DNA from: Harmothoe impar | Lineage: Eukaryota; Annelida; Polychaeta; Phyllodocida; Polynoidae | Direction: 5' to 3' | Length of the DNA stretch: 64,000 nucleotides | Assembly: GCA_947462335.1 (NCBI GenBank) | Contig: OX381710.1 | Coordinates: forward strand, 34,967,204 to 35,031,203 | In this document: one piece after another, positions 12,404 through 24,400 of the stretch | Layout: each line of letters opens with the position of its first letter | Numbering within the stretch: position 1 is the stretch's first letter | Program-made: the position numbers and the translations under genes | Notes under the pieces: generated by a model | Seen by the model: only the letters and a program-made list of their open reading frames with translations | The model's database searches: none | What the model was told of the DNA's origin: nothing

Positions 12404-15400
12404 ATGGGTGACACATTGAGAACAAATGTGGACTTGAAACCTCTGTTCAACAAGCTAGGTGAGTACAATTTGGCTCGCTGGACTGGCGCCGATCCGTCGC
12501 CCGACATGTTCGGACTTGTGTTTTGTCAACTGAATCTCGAGTCTCGACTCATAATAGTCAGTTAGTCAGTCTCTCAGTGAAAGATTGACTGACGGAACGC
12601 TTATGTCGATGTTATTTGAATGAAACAATTGTGTCTCAGGAATCTAGTAAGGAATTCCCCTTGAGAGACAGTCAGACTGACACTCAATGAGTGACTCAGT
12701 GACTGACTGGTCACTCCTTCTGATTTACTCTTGCCAAGACTCTTGGCAAGAGTCTTGGTAAAAACATTGGATCTCTCTCTTTTGCAGTAACAGTACATTA
12801 ACACACAGTGTAGGCCTATGCCAGGGCAAAAAATAGGATGGGCGCGGCTGTTTCAGCCCCAGTGGCCAGTCGTTTCAGCCCCATGCCATGGCATAGTCGT
12901 TTTAGCCTAGCCCTAGTTGAACACAGAACAGGCTCAAAACAAGTGATCGCTTGGAGGCTGACAGGTGCTCTCACAGGTAGAGTCTCGCCGTGACTATTTT
13001 AGCCCCAGTCATTTCAGCCCAACAGTCGTTTCAGACCCATGGCCAGGTCATTTCAGACCCTATAAAATATGAAAAAGATTCAATATAATTTCTACAGTGA
13101 CAGTACCACTTCTGGCAAGCTTAAGTCTTTGGATTTAAAAATGGGGGGGGGGGGCTGTGCCCCCAAACCCCTATAGCTTTCCTTTTTCTTTTTTTTCTTT
13201 CATTTGCAGTTGGTTATCATTATTTTTTAACCTTTTCTTTCTTTTGTTTTCTTTCTGGTTAGACTATGTCTTTGTATTTATAATTGTTAGGACCAATATT
13301 ATTGTATTCTTCAAGATCTTTCATAACTTCAATAAAAAATTCAATCAAAATGGACTGCTTCCAAAATATCTTCTTCTTCACTTCAAATGTCTGCTACCAA
13401 AATATACTGCTTCTGAAATGTCTGCATCCGATCTGTCCTTGCTTCTGAAAGTGCCAGTCACTTGGTGTTCCTGGGTCTGAAATGACTGCCATGGGGGTGA
13501 AACAACCATGGCATGGGCTGAAACGACCATGGCCTGGGGCTGAAATGAATAGGACTGAAATGACCATGGGTCTGAAACGACCGGGGCTGAAACAACTGGT
13601 TACCCCCAGCTTGACAAGGGATACCAAGCAAACGTCATGCCTTTTTTAATGTAAACGCCTGCATATTATTATTTACAGCTATAAAAAGGGTCGGCCGCAA
13701 TTAATTAAAACTTGACGGGGGAGGGGGGAAGCAGAAAAAGACCCATATGTCGTGTGTACATGATTCCATTGATTGTATTGTAGTGAGCAGGGGCGGATCC
13801 AGGGCCGGGGGGGAGGGGGAGTCTCGGGGGTCCGCATCCCCCCCCCCTTTTTTTTTGAAATTTTAAAAGATATTTCGATCCACTGTAAGTCGCAGCTAGT
13901 GGAACGGGCCCAAAACTAATGGTCGCTAGATTCTAAAAGATGCTTCCTTAGGAGAAGCCTAGGTCGACATCGGTGACTACCGGTAGTCGTAACGCGATAC
14001 CCACTGTGTATTCAAGTAAACTCATAATTCAGGGTTCCCACATGTCATGGAAAGTCATGGAATTTGAAAACTGTCTAGAAAGTCATGGAATGTCATGGAA
14101 TTTTGTAAAAATTTGCCATGTGTCATGGAATCTCATGGAAAATGAAAATAATAGAATTAATATCACAAAATCTCCTAGAAATCTCCCGTTTGCTTTCTTG
14201 ATTTTAGAAATTTGCTCAGGGGCCAAGCCCCCGACCCCCACAAGAATGTTAAAAATGTCATGGAAAATTGAGATTTTTGTCATGGAATGTCATGAACCAA
14301 TCACTGCATTAAGACGCTCACATATTTATCCTACCTGCCCCTTCCCCCTTCCCTGCCTTAGACACAGATATCCATGCAACACTCTTTATGTTTTCACCAG
14401 GCCATAAGCTCGAGGAGATACGTGTACGTGCCTTAAACAGTTTATTGTCGAAACTTGAGCATAATCTGGTCTGTGAGTCTGACTTGATCCAAGAGCGCCA
14501 TCTACTAATCCGTCTCCTGGAGTGGTTCAACTTCCCGTCATGTCCGCAGCAGCGAGCAGTCCTCGAGCTGCTCCAGCGGCTCACAAAGGTGAGAGGAACT
14601 CCCATGTTCTAATGTGTATGTTCTTATGGACAGAACATTTGAGGCTTTTCAAATTGATTAACATTTACTGGGTGTATGTGGTATATTGAATATTCTGTCA
14701 AGCAAAAGAATATAGTTGGATGTGAATAATAAAAATCATGAAGATTTTATGTGTAATCACTGCATAGATATCCTGAACTGTTCTTTATCCTTTTTATATT
14801 TAATGTCGGTAATTCATGATTCTGTGATGCCTATAAAGTGTCCATGACTATAAGGGTTACATATACATATCAATTTATATGTGTATGTAAATAAATCTTC
14901 CATTGTCAATAAGGTTATCAAGTACTCCTCTATTCTGAAATAAAAACTGATAAGTTCATGGACTATTAAATAGGAAAATCATTATGTCCATCGCAGCATG
15001 TGTCAGCGGCTGGCCTTGTGGTGGAGATTGGTGGAGTGGAGTTCCTGACCCAGCTCCGCCCTAACGCGGAGCCTGCGCTACATGCTGTTATCGACGCGTG
15101 CCTTGACCAGCTGTTTCACCTGCCGACCTCACCGCCTCTACCTGAGCATTCTGCTGAGTGCATCTACAAGTCATCGGCTCATGAGTTTGGCTCTCAGTCT
15201 CAGACACACGCCAGTACGTTGTCTTACATCTCTTTTTGATCTCGAATTAAATGAGTAAATGTGAATTGTATCTAAAATGGGTATTATAGAGGCCTAGGTT
15301 TAAGGAGATTTATCATCTTGATAAAAAATAATTGTGGATTACTTAATATCGTGAGGTGTATCCCACTTGTAGTGACGTAAACTTTCAGAATAATAATGTG

Positions 15401-18400
15401 ACTTTTTATAATCCATTCTGCAACCATTACTATTTTCAGTATCAAGTATTGCCAATCAAAGTACAGCCTCTGGGTGGTCAACGCGGACGGGGCAGTCGGG
15501 ACCCTCTCCGGGCAGTCACCAGGCCACCCCGCTAGCCAGTACCCATGCCGGTCTAGCCTTCACCTACACCAGCCCGCAGACCATTCCCAGCCCGCCCGAC
15601 TCACAGGCTGGTTACTTTGGCCACTCGCACGGTACATCAGGACAGGCTCAATATGCACCGCACGGTTAGTGATTTATGGACTTGATATAGGGAATACAGA
15701 AATGCCCATCGTAAGAGTTCCTAGGAGCAGGCTTATATTGCTGATCTTTAATAGTAAATGAATGGATATCACAGGAGTATGTTCAGTGAATGGGAAAAAA
15801 AAGATTCCTCATGTAAAAAACCATTATATTCCGCTTGTAAAATAACACATGATATTCCTCCTTTTTTATTATCATATTTTATTGTTACATTATATATCAT
15901 AATCATTATGTTTTTCATTTCAATTATGACCTTTTTAGCCGTGAGTGCAGCATGCTTCAAGTTCTCTACCTTCCCCTGGATTGCTCTAATGCCTACAGAC
16001 AGGCACGTGCTGACGTCCACAGACACGTGAGTTCAGTTAAAAAACATTTTAGATGAGCGATTTCTTATTGATTTACCCCGGTATTCTGGTTCTTCCAGTT
16101 AATCAAAATATGTTGCAAGATATGACTGAAGTATGTTTGGAGAACAAAAGCAATATTCCTATTGGCTTTATTTGAGAGACGCAACTTGTGTTAGGTTGCA
16201 TCTTTAGTCAGCCTGTTTTCCAGCAGTATTGAAGGAGAAAAAAAACTGTTTCTTGTCTCAGGTCATTGAGAAACACTGACCCGACCCACGTTGTCAGTGC
16301 CTGTGAGTTCCTCAGCGATGTCGTATTCCAAGACTTCCCAGCCGAGGTATTCCTTCAGCGACCAAGTATTGTCAAGGTAAATGGTTCTAAAATCTACTAT
16401 TGATACTAATAATGATAAATCCTACAACAGGTTCTTGCGTATAAATGTTTCTTATATCACCAAACGTATCATTGATCATAGTATTGTGGTGTTTGACTTG
16501 ATATCTAGATATGAATTTTCCCATTTTTCCATTGCTGATATAGAGCTTACTGTCGTTGGTGGATGTCCGGCCGACTGGTGGGGTGGATGTGGCTCAGCCG
16601 GCAGTTTACGCCCTCAGGGACCTCTCCATGTCCCTCAAAGCACGCATGCGGTTCTACCAAGACCCTGCACTATATACACCCAAACAAGGTAAAGAATTCT
16701 AGAAATTCAGTCAAATCTATTACCACATTTGAACTTTTTATAATATTTGCTGAAACCTTTCCGCATACCCAGATTATAATATATGTGTTTGCTGTTTCTT
16801 TCACCTTAAGTTACATATTCAGAGGAAATCCTGGATAAAGTATATTTTTTTATAATTATGCCATTTAAAATTGATTATCAGCTTTGCGGACACTTTTTGG
16901 AAAAATTCGATGAGGGAGGGAGGCTTTTTTTTTTTTGATATACTTTTTCCTGGAGGTGCGGGAGGGCCTTTTTTTTTCTTTTTTTGCATAAATTGATGGG
17001 CTGTGCATATAAATAAGGAGTAAAATGCCCTTTAAATTTCGTTTCTACCCCTGTTAACAGTTGCGATATTGACATTTTTGCAACTTGTCATCTGATTTTT
17101 TTTAGATGCGGCCTTTTTTGGCCTTCTTTTTCTCAAAATATGAAAAAAAGGACCAATGCGGCTCTTTTTAGAGTATGCGCGCGTTGTCTGCAAAGCTTAT
17201 AATCAATTTTAAGTGGCCTTATATGCCTGTATTTTCTTTTCTTTAGAGTTCTCGACCAGTAGAAGAAGTTCAACTAGCACCCTAAGTTCTTCAGACACGC
17301 GGCCCTCGCTGGTCGGCAGGAGCGACGGGCCCAGACTCCGCGGAGACGGACAGGATGGGGACCTCACCCCAGGCCGGGCCCAGTATGTGCAGCTTCTTGT
17401 TGAGAAACCCTTTTTGAATAAATTATAAATGTCATACATTATACATATGTATGAGGGGTTAAGTGGTTACTGCGTTCTAAAAATGAAGTTGAATATCACA
17501 ACAAGAAATTTTTCCAGTACTCTTAATGTATACTTCCTATCATGTATTAAGCTGCTTGAAAGGAAATTAATTTAATCTCATTTAATACACACATCTCTGA
17601 CTTTAATCTGTACTAATAATGTACTCCTATTCTTCCTCCCTACTCTAGTTCCCCCGGTGTAGGTGAGGGGCCTGGTGAGGACCTGGACTATGCAGACATG
17701 GCGGCCTTACAGTTCATGCAGTGGTCCCTCCCGCAGTACCTGGTGTCCCTCCTCCACACGGTGGCACCAATGGTGGCCTCCCCCGCGCTCCCCGTCGTCA
17801 CCACCGCCCTGCAGCTCCTCCAGCAAGTGACCGCGCTGCTCCGTGAGGCGGTCGAACCAGAACTACTCTGGGGCGACCACAGCGTGGCAGCACTAGAGAT
17901 TGCTGATAAGTTCCAGGAGAGTTTGGAGATCCTGGCGGACGCTATGCAGTACCATCACCACTCTAACCTGGCCTCCGCGACCCCCAGCACAGAGCTGAAA
18001 CAGCACCAGATGGCCCTGATTGGTATTGCGACATTTGTGTCGGAGCTCGTCAAGTTCTGCGTACCCATCGAAAAGGTACTGATTTACTGTAGTCAATCTA
18101 ATGAGTGCACATACTCTAAGAAAGCGCACATCCGAATTTCTGGTTGAATTTGATACTAGAAATGACCTGAAATGTTCCATTTTTTGAAGCACGTTAATAT
18201 TCTTAATTATGAAAATTTTTCTTTGAAATATATAAATCGACCGCCTTGCCTGCGTATTCTGTCGAAGACGGTACATCATATTTCTCATACATATTCCATA
18301 TGGAGAATAAAATGCTGGATAAAAGAGAGGACATGACATTATGCTTATCAATCTAAAAATATATTGTTCAAGGTTGAGTATTACGTAGTGGTTCCTGTAG

Positions 18401-21400
18401 ATCAATGTCAATAATGAACAAAGCTCTATATCAGTGAAAATAGTTTAAAGAAATATCTCATGGGCTGTAGTAACAAACACCACATTTATCGCAGGTGAAG
18501 ACGGTGGTGCCCGAGCTGTGCCGCGGTATGCTGACTACTTTAGCTATAGACCCCACCCTTAACTTGTCGCACCCTGAGGTAAGGGAGGCCAGTCTGCCCT
18601 ACCTACAGCACATGTCGCCCACAGTCTATGAGGACTTCACCAAGACACAAGATGTATGTCAGTCCCAGAAAGACACCGTGGAGTTCCTAAGCAAGTGGCC
18701 AGAGCAGGTATGTATTGTCTTTTCTTCTTCGTTCTTCGTAGAACTGGACCGGGGACATTGATTAAATACGCTTTATAAAATTCTTAGCGTAACCTGTATC
18801 AACAACGACAAAAATACATTTAAAAAAAAGTAACTTATTGTATATTTGATGTTTAGCCCATTGCTAGATGTATTAACTTTTATCCTGTCTACAGGGCATT
18901 CACCAGTTGTAATACATTCTGCCCTCTGTAGATAACAGTATATCATCGAATTCATTTTAACTATTTGTTACCTGGCAGCTTGCAGTGAACATTGAGGAGC
19001 TGGTAGAGCTTGCAGGACGTGCAGTACACAGCCTGCCCTACCACCAACACCTACCCTTTGTAGACGCCTGTGTCCAGCTCTCCTCACACGTGTAGGTACA
19101 CTACTAGTCCTAGACCAATTTATTTCATGCATACTATAGTATACTTTAAAAAGATATGCTGTATATTGAATTTTTGTGAGTAAAACATTTTTCACATTTG
19201 TAGATGTCGCAAGGCGAAGGTCTCGTCCTCATGTCTACGTCAGAGTCGAAAGACACTTCTTGAACTCCTCGCCCACCCCCTTGACCACATCAAGATTCGA
19301 GCCTATGCAGCATGTCGGGACATAGTAATGGTACGTGAAAAACTTCACCAAGTGCTAATATGGTATGACAATAATTTTCAATCCATGAAATAAAATTTGA
19401 TATCAGTACATTATAATTCATTAAATTAACACACTTGTCTTCCCCATTTTTTCCTCAGGACGCTCTGGGAGTGGGTCATGCAGCCGACCCCTCGTCGAAC
19501 GCATCAAAAGCTGCAGTCTTCCTCCTTCACCGACATGTCCTGTATGAAATCACCTGCTTCGGGCTCTCAGACTCTGTGAAACAGGTATGTAGCAATTAAA
19601 GAAATTGCAATCAAACAATAAATGAGATTCATTTTTCTCGTGTTGGGGAAATGAACAGAAATATTTTGTTACCATTTTGATTTTATTTGATAAAACATAT
19701 ATATATATTTGTTGCAGGTTGAGGAGATATCCGGACAGATCCTGTTACATCTGCTGCAAGGTCAGCTTCTGATGCCTGCCGCCAGATGGCAACAACTGCT
19801 GGAGGCTCTGACACCGGTCCTACCCATTATCCAGGTGCGTCTTGTGTTCAGGTAGCAGATATCCTAGACGCCTAGTAAACTTGTATATAACCTATCCACT
19901 CAGAACAAATTTTACCTCACCAACTGTGAGTGAAATAAAGCATCGTAGCCTCAGTGCAAAAAGGTTGTAACTGTACTATTGTATGGTAGGACTTATAAAG
20001 AGTGGTATATAATATTTCATAACATTTAGCAAAACAGACACCAATACATAAAACCAGTACCATACCCGTCATAGTAAAAATAAAATGGGCCATAAAATCT
20101 ACACATCATGTTGTACTGTACATCGTCGAATGCTGATGTTGTGGTTTGTACATTAGGGCTTTGCAGCCCTGGAGAAGGGGCTGGGAGGTTGTGTGCTGGG
20201 GCTGCTGGAGACACAGCCCCACGTGCAGACCGGGGTCCTCTCCATCCACGAACGTCTACGCGGCACGCTGCGCCTCATGTACAGACAGGAGACCAGGTCA
20301 GTGCACTGCTTTAATCATTCTGCTAAGAGGTCGATAGATAGATATGAATACCTAAAGAAAAACTTCCCTCTAGCAAGGTATGAATTTAAAAACTGAAGCA
20401 AGATTGTGAAGTGGAAGCACACTGTACTGCCACGGCATATGCCTCATATCAGCGGCAGTGTTTATAATACTAATACTGCTCACCCACCCATCCCCACATA
20501 AATCTCGGACATAGCCTATCATAGTGGGAGTAGAGTATCCCCCCCCCCCGACGCCCACCTCTTTTAGAAGGGCAATAGGTGGGAAATACTAAGGTCAGTA
20601 GGATATCTATACTAAAGAAGGACAGAGATGGTGAGACCAGTAGCACACTTCTAAAGCCAATTCCTTACAGTTTTCTGTGTACGATTGTGTCCCTAAAACC
20701 CGAACGAGGTTTAGGGAATATCTTGTTTTCTTAAGATATTGATGTGTATTCACTAACCCTTGTTGCTTGTGTGCAGGATGCGTACAGAGGGGTTAGGGCG
20801 GCTGGCCTGGTTCCTGTCCCAGGAGGCGGGCTCCATGCAGAAGATGCCGCAGTTCTCAGACCTGCAGGTGGGGGACCTGACCAACCTGCTCCTGGTGCAG
20901 CACCCCACCTACCTACAGGAGGAGGACGACGAGCGCTCAGTCTTCCAGGTACTGTATGTTAGCACTAGGCACACAGGAGGAATAGAGTATGTACCATACT
21001 GTTGGGTTTAACCCTTTAACGGCCGCAGTGCTTTAATGTGCTATACATTTGTACCATTTCTCGGCATGAATGCAGCCCCGCACAGTTAGCATTATGATTG
21101 AATGTAGGGCATTGTACTACTTGGGGTATCCAATGCGCAGGGTACGGGGTTGGTCAAAAAGTGGAAGGTGAACACAGCAAACGGACCCCACCACATGGAA
21201 CCATACACCGCTATGTATAGGGCAGTGGGCATGGCAGGTGCCAGCTTGTCTGCCTACACATGCCTGGGTAGGGAGTGGGTTTGATTGGCCCTTAAGTGGC
21301 CGTTGAGTGGCCCTCAGAATGGTGTACATTACCCTCTACTGTCTTGCAACTATAGTAGGACACAAAGATTCGTACTTATAGTACGCTGCTTCACCCACCT

Positions 21401-24400
21401 GTACATGTATGGGACCTACCACTGTTGTCTTTCCCATAAGGGGAAGATGGGATTTGTGGTACGCTGCTCTACCCACCTGCACATATACTATTGTAGTATC
21501 AGTATGAGCGAAATGGTCATTCATTTTCTACTGAATAAAGGGCATATTGACCTTTATTCAAGTTAGCATTCTTTTCTTTCTTTTTTTTTACTGAATAAAG
21601 GGCATATTGACCTTTATTCAGTAGGTAAATAAGGGAGAACTCGGCCTTTATTTCCTACTGAATAAAAGACATAATTATTGACCTTTATTCAGTAGGTAAA
21701 TAAGGGAGAACTCGGCCTTAATTTCCTACTGAATAAAGGGTATATTGACCTTTATTCAGTAGAGAAATATGGGAGAACTTGGCCTTAATTTCCTACTGAA
21801 TAAAGGGCATATCGACCTTTATTCAGTAGAGAAATATGGGGGAACTCAGCCTTCATTTTCTTCTGAGTAAAGAGCATATCGACCTTTATTCAGTAGATAT
21901 GACCTTTATTCAGTAGAGCATAGGGATTTGGGTGGGTGAAGCAGCGTACCACCCTTCCATCCAGGTACGTTTTGGGTACACTGGTCTCGTCCCGTACATG
22001 TACAGGAGGGTAAAACAGGGTACCACAAATCCCATATTCCCCTTATAGGGGAGACAAAATTAGGTTGACCCATACATGTACAGGTGGGTAGAACAGCGTA
22101 CCACTATTCCCATATTCCCCTTATAGGGGAGACAAAATTAGGTTGACCCATACATGTACAGGTGGGTAGACCAGCGTACCACTATTCCCATCTTCCCCTT
22201 ATAGGGGGCGAAAGCCTACCCGTTTACTTTTAGTTGTGCGGGTTACGAAAACCCTCGAATCAGGACAGGAAGCCACGGCCCGGTATGCTTTAGGTATGGG
22301 CGCTTTTGGAAACTTAAAGATTTCTCCTTCCAGAAGCATCCTTTCAGTTACAAATTTATAGTACAGCAGGGGGCATGTCTGACACACAAATATCTGAAAG
22401 GAAGCCCAGTAGAAATCTCCCTTTGCTGAGAAATAATATTTTTTCCGAAATTCCCCATAGCGCGACATCGCTTCCTGTCCTGATTCGAGGGTATAAAATC
22501 ACCCGTTTTTTGTGTGGTATCGGTTACTTTCACACCCTATAGGGGAGACAAAAGGAGTGGACCCATACATGTACAGGTGGGTAGAACAGCGTACCACTAT
22601 TCCCATCTTCCCCTTATATATAGGGGAGACAAAAGTAGGTGGACCCATACATGTACAGGTGGGTAGACCAGCATACCACTATTCCCATCTTCCCCTTATA
22701 GGGAAGACAAAAGTAGGTGGACCCCCTTTTCTACCCACCTGTACATGTATGGGACCACCTATTTTTGTCTCCCCTATAAGGGGAAGATGGGAGTTTGGGT
22801 ACGATGTTTTACCCTCCTGTACATGTATGGGACCACCTACTTTTGTCTCCCCTATAAGGGGAAGATGGGAGTAGTGGTACGCTGTTCTACCCTCCTGAGC
22901 ATGTATAGGACCCCCTTCTTTTGTTTACTTGTAACTAAAACGTACCACATACCTCGCTCTCCCCTATAGGGGAAGATGGGAGTTGTGGTACACTGCTTTA
23001 CCCATCTGAACATGTATAGGACCCCCTTCTTTTGTTAGACTGAATAAAGGTCACTATGCCCTTTATTCAGTAGAAAATGAATGCCAACTTGTACCCAAAA
23101 CGTACATGGCATGGAAGGCCCCCTTTGTCATTTAGTGTCCTCCTGTAGCTGTTGAGGACGAGCTGAAATCAACACCCCTAGCCCCGGGTGAGAATTGGCA
23201 GCCACTCCTTTCCCTCTTGATTGGGTATACGGAAATCTACATGATTGGTTGTGTTTGCGGCCTGCCTAGAAAGTCCCAGTAATAGGTCTAGAAATATCTC
23301 ATCTTCCCCTTATAGGGGAGACAAAAAAGTATAGGTATCCATACATGTACAGGTGGGTGGAGGAGCGTACCACAATTCTTATCTTCCCCTTATAGGGGAC
23401 ACAAAAAAAGTATAGGTATCCATACATGTAAAGGTGGGTGGAGGAGCGTACCACAATTCCCATCTTCCCCTTATAGGGGAGACAAAATTAGGTTGACCCA
23501 TACATGTACAGGTGGGTAGAATAGCGTACCACTATTCCCATACTCCCCTTATAGTGTCCTATTGTAGCTGCCAGCCGTAGCAGTGGCGGAGGATGTGCTG
23601 ACATAAGCACTATTGGAGTGGTATGCACCCACATGGTAGGCCCGTAATTCAGATCTTCTGCAAGTTACAATGACTCAACTACAACACTTTTAGTGTTATT
23701 TGGGCTACCCATTAATGGGGAATTCCATCCCCATTTTTGGGGAAATATTCATATATTTTTAAACACAGTATTAAAAAAATGAGGAGCATTTCTCGTTTGG
23801 GTGCCATGTCCACCTTCCACCTTTTACACCCAACCAGTACTGTAGAGTCTACAGGGCGCAGCCACGTGCGTGCGTGGATACCCCAAGTAGTACAATGCCG
23901 AATGTAGCACTGGTGAGTTACCTGCAGAACATTCATGCATCACAACAACAAAGGGCATAGCTTATTAAAGCTTTATGCAGCCCTTCAAGGGTTAAGCAAT
24001 TAACATTGGTCTTGTATAAGCGCCGGGGTAGGTGGTCTTAAAAAATATATTTATTAGCAAGCGGTTATTATTCACGATGGTATGGTATACATGCATGCAA
24101 TTTCTCTATATGCCTGGTGACGCAACCTGGTTGGATAACTTTGTAAATATGCATGTTATCATTAACAAAATGTATTACTTTTCACTTGTTGACTCTGGCC
24201 TTTTTGCTCTTACAGGAAGAGGGGTTGAGGAAAGTGTTTGACATCTTTGCGTCAGAGATGGTGGAAGACGACGTGAAGAAGGCGGCAGTGGACCAACTCG
24301 GTATTATGTTACAAGGTCAGACACTACCCTACTATACTCCCAGAATTACAATGGAATAGATGTTCTCTTTGGGTTTTGCAATATTTCTAAACCCTTTTAA

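Larger units (their letters stand above)
21012..23991. mobile_element. 3-kb fold-back element with TTAA target duplication
   Basis: Fills most of RTTN intron 16. The left end CCCTTTAACGGCCGCAGTGC and the right end (complement CCCTTGAAGGGCTGCAT) are each bordered by TTAA (21008-21011, 23992-23995). Subterminal arms also match in inverted order: TACTACTTGGGGTATCCA at about 21115 and its complement at about 23875, then AAAGTGGAAGGTG-like sequence. The inside holds two tandem families in opposed orientations. No transposase ORF is present, so it is a non-autonomous element mobilised in trans. TTAA sites suggest piggyBac- or Kolobok-type enzymes. Confidence 0.65.

Noticed and set aside
21525..23560. 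Regularly spaced palindromic repeats that look CRISPR-like
   Set aside because: Spacers are themselves repeated, no cas genes are present, and the host is an animal genome; the block is a satellite-bearing transposable element.
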